Part shown: positions 1-8,610 of the stretch, one piece after another
Position numbering within the stretch: position 1 is the stretch's first letter
Layout: every line of letters starts with the position of its first letter
NCBI GenBank assembly: GCA_008363215.1
Contig: RHKP01000002.1
Location: forward strand, 124,001-188,000
Direction of reading: 5' to 3'
DNA from: Cyanobacteria bacterium CYA
Lineage (GTDB): Bacteria > Planctomycetota > Phycisphaerae > Phycisphaerales > UBA1924
DNA: 64,000 bases
The notes under the pieces: model-generated
What the model saw: the letters and a program-made list of their open reading frames with translations, nothing else
The model's database searches: none
Told to the model about the DNA's origin: nothing
Made by a program: the position numbers and the translations under genes

Positions 1-2
1 AA

Positions 3-404
3 GAGACAGGGGTGAAGATCGCCATCGAGAACGTGTGGAACAACTTCCTGCTCAGCCCGATCGAGGCCGCCCGCTACGTCGATGAACTCGGGCCGATGGT
101 GGGGTGGCACTTCGACATCGGCAACATCGTCAACTATGGCTGGCCGGAGCACTGGATTCGCACGCTCGGAGCGCGAATCTGGAAACTGGACGTGAAGGAG
201 TACAGCCGGCGGAAGCGCGATGAGGAAGGACTGTGGAAGGGCTTTGCCGTCCAGATCGGTGAGGGCGACTGCGGGTGGCCCGAAGTGTGCAAGGCACTGG
301 ACGATATCGGCTATCGGGGCTGGGCGGCGGCCGAAGTGGCGGGTGGAGATCTTGCCGCTCTGGCCGACGTCGCGCAGCGCATGGACCGTGTGTTGAACGC
401 CTGA
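3..404 (+). CDS. Sugar phosphate isomerase/epimerase, 3' part only
   Basis: This is the C-terminal part of a xylose-isomerase-like TIM-barrel protein; the reading frame is open to the window edge (GAG ACA GGG before the GTG at 12), so the true start lies outside. Visible barrel-strand motifs are IAIENVW (metal-binding Glu), WHFDIGN (Asp), WKLDVKEY and AAAEVAGG (Glu near the end), as in sugar isomerases and epimerases that use a divalent metal. No substrate can be named from sequence. It lies 58 nt before a Gfo/Idh/MocA oxidoreductase and a second TIM-barrel gene on the same strand. In planctomycetes such clusters usually serve oxidation and isomerisation of sugars or inositols, so a shared pathway is likely but inferred. 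Confidence 0.8.
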   Translation, partial: ETGVKIAIENVWNNFLLSPIEAARYVDELGPMVGWHFDIGNIVNYGWPEHWIRTLGARIWKLDVKEYSRRKRDEEGLWKGFAVQIGEGDCGWPEVCKALDDIGYRGWAAAEVAGGDLAALADVAQRMDRVLNA

Positions 405-462
405 ATCTGCTATTCTGGTGTTTCGGGCCGCTGAGGGCTCCGGAGCGGGAAAGGACCGACCC

Positions 463-1746
463 ATGAAAGACAACCTGACGCGTCGCACGTTTGTGAAGAG
501 TTCGGCCGTTGCCGCCACGGCCGCGGCTTTTGCCCCGGCCGCCTGGGCCAGCGCTGCCGGTCGGCGCGGGGTCGAGAGCATCAATGTGGGCGTGATCGGG
601 TGCGGCGGGCGCGGCACCGGCGCGGCGGTGAATGCGCTCGAGGCCCACCCGGCGACGCGCATCGTCGCCCTGGCCGACATCTTCGCCGATCGGGTCGACG
701 GGTGCTACGCGCACTTGATCGACCAGGCGAACTTCAAGGGGCGCGTCGAGGTGCCCGAGGAGCAGCGCTTCTCCGGATTTGACGCCTACCAGAAACTCCT
801 GGCGATCAAGGACATCAACTATGTCGTCCTGGCCACGCCTCCGCACTTCCGCCCGATCCACTTCGAGGCGGCCATCAACGCGGGGAAGCACGTGTTCATG
901 GAAAAGCCCGTCGCAGTCGATCCGACGGGCGTGCGCCGCGTGATCGACGCGTCAAAGGCGGCCGATGAAAAGGGGCTGTCGGTCGTCGCAGGCACGCAGC
1001 GCCGTCACCAGGCGCCCTACCTGGAGATGATGGACCGTATCCACAACGGCGCGATCGGTGATGTCGTCTCGGCCTCGTGCTACTGGAACCAGGGCGGGCT
1101 GTGGGACCACGCGCGCCGCCCCGAATACTCCGACATGGAATGGCAGATTCGCAACTGGCTCTACTTTACGTGGCTTTCGGGCGATCACATTTGCGAGCAG
1201 CACATCCACAACATCGACGTGTGCAACTGGGCCTTCGGCGGGCCGCCGCTCAAGGCGATGGGCATGGGCGGGCGGCAGGTGCGCACCGACCCGAAGTACG
1301 GACACATCTTCGACCACTTCGCCATTGAGTTTGAATACGAGGGCGGGCGCAAGATGCTGAGTATGTGTCGGCAGATCGACGGGTGCGCGGCCCGCGTCAG
1401 CGAGTTCATCCAGGGCTCCAGGGGACAGGCCAGCACCGAGACAGGCACCGGCGTGATCACGGGCGAGAACGCGTGGAAGTTCCAGGGGCGGGCGACCAAC
1501 CCCTACGTCGTCGAGCACGCCGACCTGATCAACGCCATGACCTCGGGCAATCCGCTCAACGAGGGCAAGCGAGTGGCTGAATCGACGCTGACAGCCATCA
1601 TGGGCCGCATGAGCGCCTACAGCGGGCAGGAAATCACCTTCGAGCAAGCGATGAAGTCGACGCTTGATCTGTCGCCGCCGGCCTATGAGTTCGGGCCGCT
1701 GCCGGTCGCGCCGGTGGCGGTGCCGGGGAAGACAAGGTTTTCCTGA
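463..1746 (+). CDS. Gfo/Idh/MocA family oxidoreductase, Tat-exported
   Basis: A 427-residue NAD(P)-dependent oxidoreductase. The N-terminus has a twin-arginine motif (RRTFVK, residues 7-12) followed by an alanine-rich hydrophobic segment, so export as a folded protein is expected. The Rossmann motif GCGGRGTG lies at about residues 46-53 and the family EKP motif at about 147, with the C-terminal alpha/beta dimerisation domain after it. ATG 463 was chosen because it directly precedes the Tat signal and has a GGAAAGGA ribosome-binding site; the frame is open further upstream to 418 without a better start. An extended -10 (TG-C-TATTCT, 408-416) lies upstream. A paralogue sits at 32050. The substrate, probably a sugar or polyol derivative, is unknown. 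Confidence 0.9.
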   Translation: MKDNLTRRTFVKSSAVAATAAAFAPAAWASAAGRRGVESINVGVIGCGGRGTGAAVNALEAHPATRIVALADIFADRVDGCYAHLIDQANFKGRVEVPEEQRFSGFDAYQKLLAIKDINYVVLATPPHFRPIHFEAAINAGKHVFMEKPVAVDPTGVRRVIDASKAADEKGLSVVAGTQRRHQAPYLEMMDRIHNGAIGDVVSASCYWNQGGLWDHARRPEYSDMEWQIRNWLYFTWLSGDHICEQHIHNIDVCNWAFGGPPLKAMGMGGRQVRTDPKYGHIFDHFAIEFEYEGGRKMLSMCRQIDGCAARVSEFIQGSRGQASTETGTGVITGENAWKFQGRATNPYVVEHADLINAMTSGNPLNEGKRVAESTLTAIMGRMSAYSGQEITFEQAMKSTLDLSPPAYEFGPLPVAPVAVPGKTRFS

Positions 1747-1761
1747 GCAGAGGGGGGTCGG

Positions 1762-2712
1762 ATGCAGCGCAGAGAGTTTCTCGCCGGCGCGGCCGCGACC
1801 GCGGCGGGTGCGGTGTCGAGCGCGCGAGGTGCTTCCATGGCGACTGCAACAGCAGTGGGGGCTTCCGAAGGCAGCCGCCCGGGCACTGGAAAGGCCAGGT
1901 TCACCTGCGCCTACGCCCCGCATTTCGGCATGTTCGGCAACCTCGCCGGCGATGATGCGGTGCGACAACTCGAGTACGCGGCCGAGCAGGGCTTCACCGC
2001 GTGGGAAGACAACGGCATGGGCGGGCGCTCGGTCGAGGAGCAGACCCGGATCGCGACCGCAATGGAACGCCTGGGTATGCGCATGGGCGTGTTTGTGTGC
2101 AACCCGGCGACGGCCTGGGAGTTCTCCTTCAGCCGTCGCGATGCCGGCATGCGCGAGAAGTTCCTCGACGAAGTCCGCCAGTCCGTCGAGATCGCCAAGC
2201 GGGTGAATGCGACCTGGATGACGGTGGTGCCGGGGCGGCTCGACGATCGCCTGCACCCTGAACTCCAGTTGGCGTACACGATCGAGCAGTTGCGCCCGGC
2301 GGCTGCCATTCTCGAACCGCACAACCTTGTGATGGTGCTCGAACCGCTCAACCCGTTCCGTGACCATCCCGGGCAGTTGCTGGCGCGCAGCACGCAGGCC
2401 TACGCGATCTGCAAGGGCGTCAACAGCCCGGCGTGCAAAATCCTGTTTGATATCTACCACCAGCAGATCACCGAGGGCAACCTCATCCCCAACATCGACG
2501 CGTGCTGGGATGAGATTGCCTACTTCCAGATCGGCGACAATCCGGGCCGCAACGAGCCGACCACCGGAGAAATCAACTACCGCAACATCTTCAGGCACGT
2601 TCACGGCCGTGGATTCACGGGCATTCTCGGCATGGAGCACGGCGTCAGCCGACCCGGGGCCGAAGGCGAACAGGCGCTGGTGGATGCGTACCGCTGGTGT
2701 GATGATTTCTAG
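1762..2712 (+). CDS. Hydroxypyruvate isomerase-like TIM-barrel protein, Tat signal
   Basis: A 316-residue protein of the sugar phosphate isomerase/epimerase superfamily. The N-terminus (MQRREFLAGAA) has a twin-arginine signal and an Ala-rich segment to about residue 35. Barrel motifs include VLEPLNPF (metal-ligand Glu), ILFDIYHQQ (Asp and His), YFQIGDNPGRNEP, and a final GILGMEHG (Glu); this order matches hydroxypyruvate isomerase (Hyi-like) proteins. It starts 15 nt after the oxidoreductase stop, so the two are almost certainly one operon. Co-export of an oxidoreductase and an isomerase suggests both act outside the cytoplasm on the same carbohydrate. Its exact substrate is not visible. Confidence 0.85.
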   Translation: MQRREFLAGAAATAAGAVSSARGASMATATAVGASEGSRPGTGKARFTCAYAPHFGMFGNLAGDDAVRQLEYAAEQGFTAWEDNGMGGRSVEEQTRIATAMERLGMRMGVFVCNPATAWEFSFSRRDAGMREKFLDEVRQSVEIAKRVNATWMTVVPGRLDDRLHPELQLAYTIEQLRPAAAILEPHNLVMVLEPLNPFRDHPGQLLARSTQAYAICKGVNSPACKILFDIYHQQITEGNLIPNIDACWDEIAYFQIGDNPGRNEPTTGEINYRNIFRHVHGRGFTGILGMEHGVSRPGAEGEQALVDAYRWCDDF

Positions 2713-2811
2713 AAGGCACTGGGCACTGGAGGACAGAGCCTTCCGCACGAGCGAGAGGTTTCTTGTTTCGGCAATCGGGAAGGAGAGTCACAGCCACTCT
2801 GCCACGTGGCC

Positions 2812-3633
2812 CTAGCGATCCACGTAGATCGTCCCGCCGTAGAAGTACGCACCCAGCCCGACAGTGAACACCCAGCACCCGTAGATGGCGTGTTCGATCG
2901 AGCAGGCCAGCGTGCTTCGGCTGCGCTCGTAGGTCCACGCGAACAGCACGCCGCCGGTGAACGTCAGCAGCGGGGCGACCGCGTTGAGGAAGAGCACGTG
3001 CATGAAGCCGAAGGCCAGCGCGCTGCCCAGCACCCGCGCCCACGGACGCCGCAGGACGCAGGCGTAGCGATGGAAGAAGAAGGCGCGGTACAGCACTTCC
3101 TGAGGCCACACGCTCACGACCGGATAGAACAGCATGATCTTCAGCCACAACTCCGGCCGCTCGCGTGGGAGTGAGAACAGACGCGAACCGGGCCAGACCA
3201 TCCATCGCGTCGCGTCCGAGGCGTCGAGGGTGTCGTGCAGCCATGAGCCGGGCGACAGTTGCCAACTCAGCAGCACCAGCACCTCCAGCATCGGCAGCGC
3301 GATCATCGAGATCGGGCGCAGTTGGGCGCGCGCCCCGCGCCAGTTCCACAACTCCCGCCTGGCGAACCTCCGGTCGAGCAGCAGCCAGACGAGACAGACG
3401 ATCGTGAACGCGGCCAGCGTCGGGAGCAGCAGCCCGTTGGGGTGACGCAGGAGCGGCACGCTGAGCCCTGTGACTCGGTCGAGCAGGTCGGTCACGGCGT
3501 CGGGGCGACGGCGCCAGAGCGTGAAGCCGATGGGAATCAGCCAGAACAGGATGACCATCTCCGCGGCGCGGACGAACCTCCGTGCGCGTGCGCCCGGCTT
3601 GGTCTCGTCCAAAGTGGCGGTGGGGCCGTTCAT
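2812..3633 (-). CDS. CPBP family intramembrane metalloprotease
   Basis: A 273-residue polytopic membrane protein of the CAAX prenyl protease/bacteriocin-processing (CPBP, Abi) family. Hydrophobic segments lie near residues 25-40, 68-86, 108-125, 165-178, 203-222 and 250-268. Motif 1 is PQEVLYR (177-183), where the usual EExxxR has Gln in place of the first Glu. Motif 2 is the FxxxH of FGFMH (208-212), and a further conserved His is at 248. These residues hold the catalytic metal in the family. The target is unknown. It is convergent with the upstream operon and divergent from the thiolase gene; nothing in the neighbourhood points to a bacteriocin. Confidence 0.8.
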   Translation of the reverse strand: MNGPTATLDETKPGARARRFVRAAEMVILFWLIPIGFTLWRRRPDAVTDLLDRVTGLSVPLLRHPNGLLLPTLAAFTIVCLVWLLLDRRFARRELWNWRGARAQLRPISMIALPMLEVLVLLSWQLSPGSWLHDTLDASDATRWMVWPGSRLFSLPRERPELWLKIMLFYPVVSVWPQEVLYRAFFFHRYACVLRRPWARVLGSALAFGFMHVLFLNAVAPLLTFTGGVLFAWTYERSRSTLACSIEHAIYGCWVFTVGLGAYFYGGTIYVDR

Positions 3634-3755
3634 CGTCGCGGGAGGTTAGACCGCCTCCAATCCGTTCGCCGGAATAGAATCGGTCAAGCCCCGCGCATGA
3701 GGCCGGCGGTTGTGTGTTTGCGCGGCCGCATCATCGAACACGAAGGGAGCAGTGC

Positions 3756-4949
3756 ATGAGCAAGCAGCCCGTGATCGTCGCCGCCAAGCGGACGCCGGTG
3801 GGTCGTTTTTTCGGCGGATTGAGCAGGGTGCCCTCGCCCAAACTCGGCGCCATGGCGATCGAGGCGGCTCTGCGCGAAGTCCCAAAGGCTCGCGAGCACG
3901 CCGACGAGTGCATCATGGGTTGTGTTCTCCAGGCGGGCTTGGGCCAGAACCCCGCGCGCCAGGCCGGCCTGGGTGCCGGGCTGCCTGCGACCATCTCGGC
4001 CAAGACGATCAACAAGGTCTGCGGCTCGGGACTCGAGGCCGTCGTGCTGGCTGCTCAGTCCATCCGCGCAGGCGACAATCGCTGCGTCATCGCCGGCGGT
4101 ATGGAAAACATGACGGCTGCCCCGCACCTGATCAACATGCGGGAAGGTGTCAAGTACGGCGAAGGCAAGATGATCGACCACATGCAGTACGACGGGCTGA
4201 CCTGCTCGTTCGAGTGCTGGGGCATGACCAACGCGGCCGATTACATCGCCCGGATGTACGACATCACCCGCACGCAGCAGGACGAGTTCAGCGCTCGCTC
4301 GCACAAACTCGCCTATGAGGCCACGCAGAAGGGCTGGTTCACGGGCGAAATAGTCCCCCTCACCGGCGAACAGGTCGGTAACCGGAAGAAGCCCGGGCTC
4401 GAGGGAGGCGTTTCGGCCGACGAGGGCATCCGCGCCGAGACCACGCCCGAGATCCTCGCGTCACTTCGCACCATTCCGGGGCTTGAGACCATCACCGCCG
4501 GCAACGCCAGCCAGATCTCCGACGGCGCCGCCGCCGTCGTTGTCACCGACGCCAACTTCGCCGAGGAACTTGGCATCCGGCCGATGGCGAAGATTCTCTC
4601 CTACCACACACACGGCGTGGATCCGAAGGAAATCTTCACGGCCCCGATCGGCGGCATCCGCGGAGCGCTCGAAAAGGCCAAACTGACCACCGACGACATC
4701 GACGTGTTCGAGATCAACGAAGCCTTCGCGGCGCAGGTTCTCTGCAACGTCAAGGAACTCGAACTCGACTTGAACAAGGTCAACGTGTGCGGCGGCGGCA
4801 TCGCGCTTGGGCATCCCATCGGCGCGTCGGGCGCCCGCGTGCTCGTGACACTGCTCCACCAGATGAAGCGACTGGGCGGCAGGCGCGGCGTTGCGGCGTT
4901 GTGCCTGGGCGGCGGCAATGCGGTGTCGATGGTCGTCGAGGCCTGCTGA
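3756..4949 (+). CDS. Acetyl-CoA C-acetyltransferase (thiolase)
   Basis: A 397-residue thiolase that condenses or cleaves acyl-CoA units. The nucleophilic cysteine is Cys89 in KVCGSGLEAV. The C-terminal half has the family motifs NEAFAAQ, GGGIALGHPIGASGAR (active-site His) and CLGGGNAV (second Cys). Length matches biosynthetic thiolases (about 390-400). The ATG at 3756 is preceded by AAGGGAG at about the right distance; the frame is open upstream to 3714 without this site. A TAGAAT hexamer at 3675-3680 may be its -10. Biosynthetic (acetoacetyl-CoA) or degradative use cannot be decided from sequence. Confidence 0.93.
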   Translation: MSKQPVIVAAKRTPVGRFFGGLSRVPSPKLGAMAIEAALREVPKAREHADECIMGCVLQAGLGQNPARQAGLGAGLPATISAKTINKVCGSGLEAVVLAAQSIRAGDNRCVIAGGMENMTAAPHLINMREGVKYGEGKMIDHMQYDGLTCSFECWGMTNAADYIARMYDITRTQQDEFSARSHKLAYEATQKGWFTGEIVPLTGEQVGNRKKPGLEGGVSADEGIRAETTPEILASLRTIPGLETITAGNASQISDGAAAVVVTDANFAEELGIRPMAKILSYHTHGVDPKEIFTAPIGGIRGALEKAKLTTDDIDVFEINEAFAAQVLCNVKELELDLNKVNVCGGGIALGHPIGASGARVLVTLLHQMKRLGGRRGVAALCLGGGNAVSMVVEAC

Positions 4950-4969
4950 GCCAGATTCGGGGGATCGGC

Positions 4970-5028
4970 GGGACGGGCGTCTTGCACGTCGTCAGGATGC
5001 GTGGATACACGGGCAGGACGCCCGTTCC
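4970..5028. repeat. Imperfect inverted repeat between thiolase and GNAT genes
   Basis: The arms 4970-4985 and 5013-5028 are complementary at 14 of 16 positions, around a 27-nt loop. They could form a stem in RNA read from either strand, but no T-run follows, so a classical intrinsic terminator is not supported. The position, 21 nt after the thiolase stop, suits a processing hairpin or a REP-like element. Confidence 0.5.
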
Positions 5029-5044
5029 ACCGGCAGGAGTGTGT

Positions 5045-5569
5045 GTGGTCGACACGATCGTCATTCGCGAGACTGCCTCGGCGGACCTGCCCGCGATTCT
5101 CGGCATCATCAACCGCGAGATTCTCGAAGGCAGCGCCCACTTCGGGCTTGTCGCCATGACGGCGGATGAACTTCAAGCCGAATGGACACAGACCCGCGAT
5201 CGCTACGCATGGTTCAGCGCCATCGACGCCGATCGCGTCGTCGGTTACGCCCGCGGCGGACCCTGGAAAGCCCGAGGCGCATACGCATGGGCCTGCGAGA
5301 CGGGCATCTATGTCGCGCCCGGTCATCAGGGCCGCGGCATCGGGCGGCGACTGTACGATGTGCTCTTCCCCGAACTGCGCCGCAAGGGCTTTCGCACCGT
5401 GATCGCCGGCATCACATTACCCAACGAAGCGAGCGTGCGCCTCCACGAGTCGATGGGCATGACGCGCGTCGGCGTCTTCGAGGCCGTGGGATACAAGAAC
5501 GGCGCATGGCGCCACGTGGGCTACTGGTCGCTGCACTGGGATGCCGACCAGCCGCCGGCGAGACGCTGA
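5045..5569 (+). CDS. GNAT N-acetyltransferase, phosphinothricin acetyltransferase-like
   Basis: A 174-residue GCN5-related acetyltransferase. The acetyl-CoA loop is in GRGIGRRLYD, preceded by the ETGIYVAPGHQ strand. The C-terminus (GVFEAVGYKNGAWRHVGYWSLHW) has the pattern of the Pat/Bar/MddA subfamily, which acetylates phosphinothricin, methionine sulfoximine or related amino acids; the natural substrate here is unknown. The frame is open back into the thiolase gene, but GTG 5045 was chosen because AGGAG (5035-5039) lies 5 nt before it and it begins the conserved domain. Confidence 0.85.
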   Translation: MVDTIVIRETASADLPAILGIINREILEGSAHFGLVAMTADELQAEWTQTRDRYAWFSAIDADRVVGYARGGPWKARGAYAWACETGIYVAPGHQGRGIGRRLYDVLFPELRRKGFRTVIAGITLPNEASVRLHESMGMTRVGVFEAVGYKNGAWRHVGYWSLHWDADQPPARR

Positions 5570-5593
5570 GTCGCACCAATGCCCATCGCCGCG

Positions 5594-7657
5594 TCACTCC
5601 GTCGCTTCCTCGTCGGCTTCTTCGCCGCGATCACGACGATACTGGAAGTCCAGTCGCTTGCGCAGCGCCGCCAGGCTGAACGGCAGGTGCTCGCTCAGGT
5701 TCTCGACGTCCCTGAAGGCTGACTGCGCCAACCCGTCGATCCATGCAGGCGAGATTTCGAAGCGGTCGACCAGCGTCGCCGGGCGATAGGCCTGCACCTG
5801 TGCAATCGCCACCGCCTGCTGCGAGGGCAACTCCACTCCCAGCACGCTGCGATCAGCGGGAATCTCCCCGAAGGGCGTCATCGGGTCCAGTTGGGCCGCG
5901 TACGCCAGCACCGCCTTGCGGAACGCCTCGGTGTTCGCCCGCAGGTCGACTGCCTTGGCAAAATCCAGATTGCCCACCTTGCCCTGGCTCACCGCCGCCC
6001 AGCGGCTGACGTACAGGTCGCGTTCCTCCGGCGCGGGCGTGACCTCCTCTTCGGTCTCGGTCGGTTCAGGCTTCTCCCTGTTGAAGCGGGCGGCCACGGC
6101 CTCCAGCCCTTCCGCCTGCGCCAGCGCCTTCAGGTCATCCACCTGTTCCTTGAGCAGTTCGTACGCCCGGATGCGCTTGTAGTCCTCGGTTACCTGCTCG
6201 CGAATCTCCTCCCAACTGTCCGGTGGTGACTGCGGCCTCGTCTCGAACAGCACGATGTAGTAACGATTGCCCGCGTTGTCTCGGGCCGGAGGATCGGCCA
6301 CCGGCACGCGCTTCTGGATCAGCACCTGCTTCGAGTCGCCCAGCCCCCGGGCCATGGACGGAATGTTGCTGACCGGGATCTGATTCGGACCGATCTGCCA
6401 GTAGGCGTGACCGATGCCTTCCAGACCGGCCAGTTGTTCGCTGGTGAACCACTCATCGACGCGGTAGGTGATGCCGGGCTGAGGGAAGTCGATGCCGCGC
6501 TGGTCCTTGATGTCCTGCACCACCGCCTCGGCGAGCGACTCCATGGTCACTCCGCCCCAGTGCTCGTCGATCTGGTAATACCCGTCGACCCGGCGAGAGT
6601 CCTTGAGCGCTGCGCGGATGCGCCCCTGGATGATGCGGTCGGCGTCGATCATCAGGTCATTGACCTGTTGATCGACGATCTCGCGCTCGATCCGGGCCCG
6701 CTCGTCCTCAAACTCGCCCGGGTACGCCGCGCGATCTTCGCTGTAGCGTTTGCGCACAAGCACGCGATCAGGCTTGATCGACGCCGCGATGGCTTGGTAG
6801 TCCAGCACCAGCCAGCCCAACTTCACCCGCGATGGAAGCGTGTACCCCATGCCCAGGTCGCCCGAGCCCGGCTGGGCGTCGCGGAAGCGCTCGAAGTGGG
6901 CGCTCAACTGCTCGTCGGTCGGCTCCCCGACCTGGTCGGACAGTCGATCTGCCGGAATCAGGACGAAGTCCACGATCGCCTCGTCCCGCGCTTCCTTGAG
7001 TGCCTCAACCACCTGCCGATCGGTCGGGCGGGCCATCCGCTCGTGCCGACGCATCAGCCGCAGCACCCCGCGCGCCTCGGCCAGCATCTTGAAAACCTCA
7101 TCATCAGGCATGCCGCGACGCTGCGCCACCTGCCGCGCCCTCGCCGGAAGCCCTGATCGCCAGTCGGCCGTCCGCGTGGCGATAGCCTCCTGCGTCTCAC
7201 GCTGCTGCATCATCATCTGCGCGATCTGCGCATTGCCCTGCCACTGCTGGAGCAACTGGAACTGAACCTCATACAGCGCGAACACCGACGCCAGTTCCTG
7301 TTCCAGCCACAGGCGCCCGTCGTCGGCCTCGCCGATCAACCCAGCCTCGCGCGCCTCGGTCGTCAGCAGCAGCCAGTGGCTGCCCTCGTCTTCCAGCCGG
7401 ATCAGCCCGGGGAACCCGGACCGCGAGTCGTAGAACATGAACGGGAATACCTCGCGGATGACGTCCGGCGTCATCGTCGCCCGTGTTGACTCGAAGATCG
7501 AGACCTTCTTCGTCCCCCCGTGCATGGTCGCGACCGTCTTGTCGGCCAGCGACGGTCCCACCTGCTGAATGATCGGCCCGATCAGGAACACGACCATCAG
7601 AAGCGAGCCGCCGATCGCCAGCAGAATCAACTGGTACTTGCGCAGGAACTTGAGCAT
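5594..7657 (-). CDS. Membrane-anchored SurA/PpiD-like periplasmic chaperone
   Basis: A 687-residue protein with one N-terminal transmembrane helix (about residues 9-30, after MLKFLRKYQ) and a long extracytoplasmic part. The layout, a helical SurA-N-like region rich in R, E and Q and then a central region with an FETRPQ segment, resembles PpiD-type chaperones that assist folding of exported proteins. I cannot see a well-conserved parvulin active site, so peptidyl-prolyl isomerase activity is doubtful. The C-terminus is acidic. It lies upstream of nothing obvious and is followed at its 5' side by rpsD on the same strand, 103 nt away. Function is inferred from architecture only. Confidence 0.6.
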   Translation of the reverse strand: MLKFLRKYQLILLAIGGSLLMVVFLIGPIIQQVGPSLADKTVATMHGGTKKVSIFESTRATMTPDVIREVFPFMFYDSRSGFPGLIRLEDEGSHWLLLTTEAREAGLIGEADDGRLWLEQELASVFALYEVQFQLLQQWQGNAQIAQMMMQQRETQEAIATRTADWRSGLPARARQVAQRRGMPDDEVFKMLAEARGVLRLMRRHERMARPTDRQVVEALKEARDEAIVDFVLIPADRLSDQVGEPTDEQLSAHFERFRDAQPGSGDLGMGYTLPSRVKLGWLVLDYQAIAASIKPDRVLVRKRYSEDRAAYPGEFEDERARIEREIVDQQVNDLMIDADRIIQGRIRAALKDSRRVDGYYQIDEHWGGVTMESLAEAVVQDIKDQRGIDFPQPGITYRVDEWFTSEQLAGLEGIGHAYWQIGPNQIPVSNIPSMARGLGDSKQVLIQKRVPVADPPARDNAGNRYYIVLFETRPQSPPDSWEEIREQVTEDYKRIRAYELLKEQVDDLKALAQAEGLEAVAARFNREKPEPTETEEEVTPAPEERDLYVSRWAAVSQGKVGNLDFAKAVDLRANTEAFRKAVLAYAAQLDPMTPFGEIPADRSVLGVELPSQQAVAIAQVQAYRPATLVDRFEISPAWIDGLAQSAFRDVENLSEHLPFSLAALRKRLDFQYRRDRGEEADEEATE

Positions 7658-7760
7658 CTTGCGGCCTCGAAATCAAAGAAAGGCGAACCCCCGGACTTTC
7701 CGAGGATTCGCCTTGCTCATCCCCGGCGTCTGTTGCCGACGCGAGGTCTGGTTTCGTCGA

Positions 7761-8360
7761 TCAACGATAGAACTCGATGATCAGGTTGGTGTTCACATCG
7801 AACGGAATCTGATCCGATGTCGGAAGCGCCACGACCTTCACCCGCAGTTCGGAAGGATTGAAATCGATCCAGCCGGGAACCTCGTGCCCGGCCATCGACT
7901 CCATGTTCTCGCGGCACAACTTGTGGATCTTCGGCTTGAAACTCACCACGTCGCCTACGTTGAGCAGGTACGACGGGCGGTCGGTCTTGCGCCCGTTCAC
8001 CAGCACGTGCCCGTGGGCGACGATCTGACGCGCGGCCCAGATCGTCCGAGCCACGCCCGAGCGGCGCACCACGTTGTCCAGTCGGCGCTCGAGCAACTGG
8101 AGAAGCACTTCGCCCGAGTTGCCGCGACGGCGCTTGGCCTCGGCCACGAACCGCCGCAACTGCTTCTCCAGCACGTGGTAGTGATACCGGAGTTTCTGCT
8201 TCTCCTGCAGGCGGATGCCGTAGTCGCGCAGGCGACGCCCGCGATACCCGTGCATGCCCGCCGGGTTCAACTGGCGCTTGCTGGTGTGCTTGGGGGTGTC
8301 GGCGATCGGCACGCCGACGCGACGGGAAAGACGAACCTTCGGTCCTGTGTAACGAGCCAT
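7761..8360 (-). CDS. rpsD: 30S ribosomal protein S4
   Basis: A 199-residue S4, a primary 16S rRNA-binding protein of the small subunit and, in many bacteria, a translational repressor. The N-terminus MARYTGPKVRLSRR is canonical, and the S4 RNA-binding domain RLDNVVRRSGVARTIWAARQ lies at about residues 95-115. There are no N-terminal zinc-ligand cysteines, so it is the C-minus type. ATG 8360 is set by AGGAAAAG just upstream; in-frame codons continue further but lack homology. The gene stands alone rather than in the rpsM-rpsK-rpsD-rpoA operon. Confidence 0.97.
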   Translation of the reverse strand: MARYTGPKVRLSRRVGVPIADTPKHTSKRQLNPAGMHGYRGRRLRDYGIRLQEKQKLRYHYHVLEKQLRRFVAEAKRRRGNSGEVLLQLLERRLDNVVRRSGVARTIWAARQIVAHGHVLVNGRKTDRPSYLLNVGDVVSFKPKIHKLCRENMESMAGHEVPGWIDFNPSELRVKVVALPTSDQIPFDVNTNLIIEFYR

Positions 8361-8610
8361 ACTTTTCCTCATCCGTCCCCGGTCCGTGGCGGCCGGGGTG
8401 TCAGCGCAGGGGCCGACAATCACCTCGCCGGGTGGCCGCTCCTGCGGTCCGGCATGATTCGGGCAAACGAGGACCATTGAAGGCCATTCTGCCCCCAGGG
8501 TCAACCGCCGGGCACGCTACACTCTCCCGACACCCCGCTCGCCTCGATCCACAAAACCGCCTGCCGGAACTTTCCGGGAGCCCCGGCCACTCTGGAGCGA
8601 CGGACCGCCC

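Noticed and set aside
952..2748. 598-codon open frame on the minus strand
   Set aside because: It lies antisense to the oxidoreductase and isomerase genes, which have clear motifs; a GC-bias shadow.
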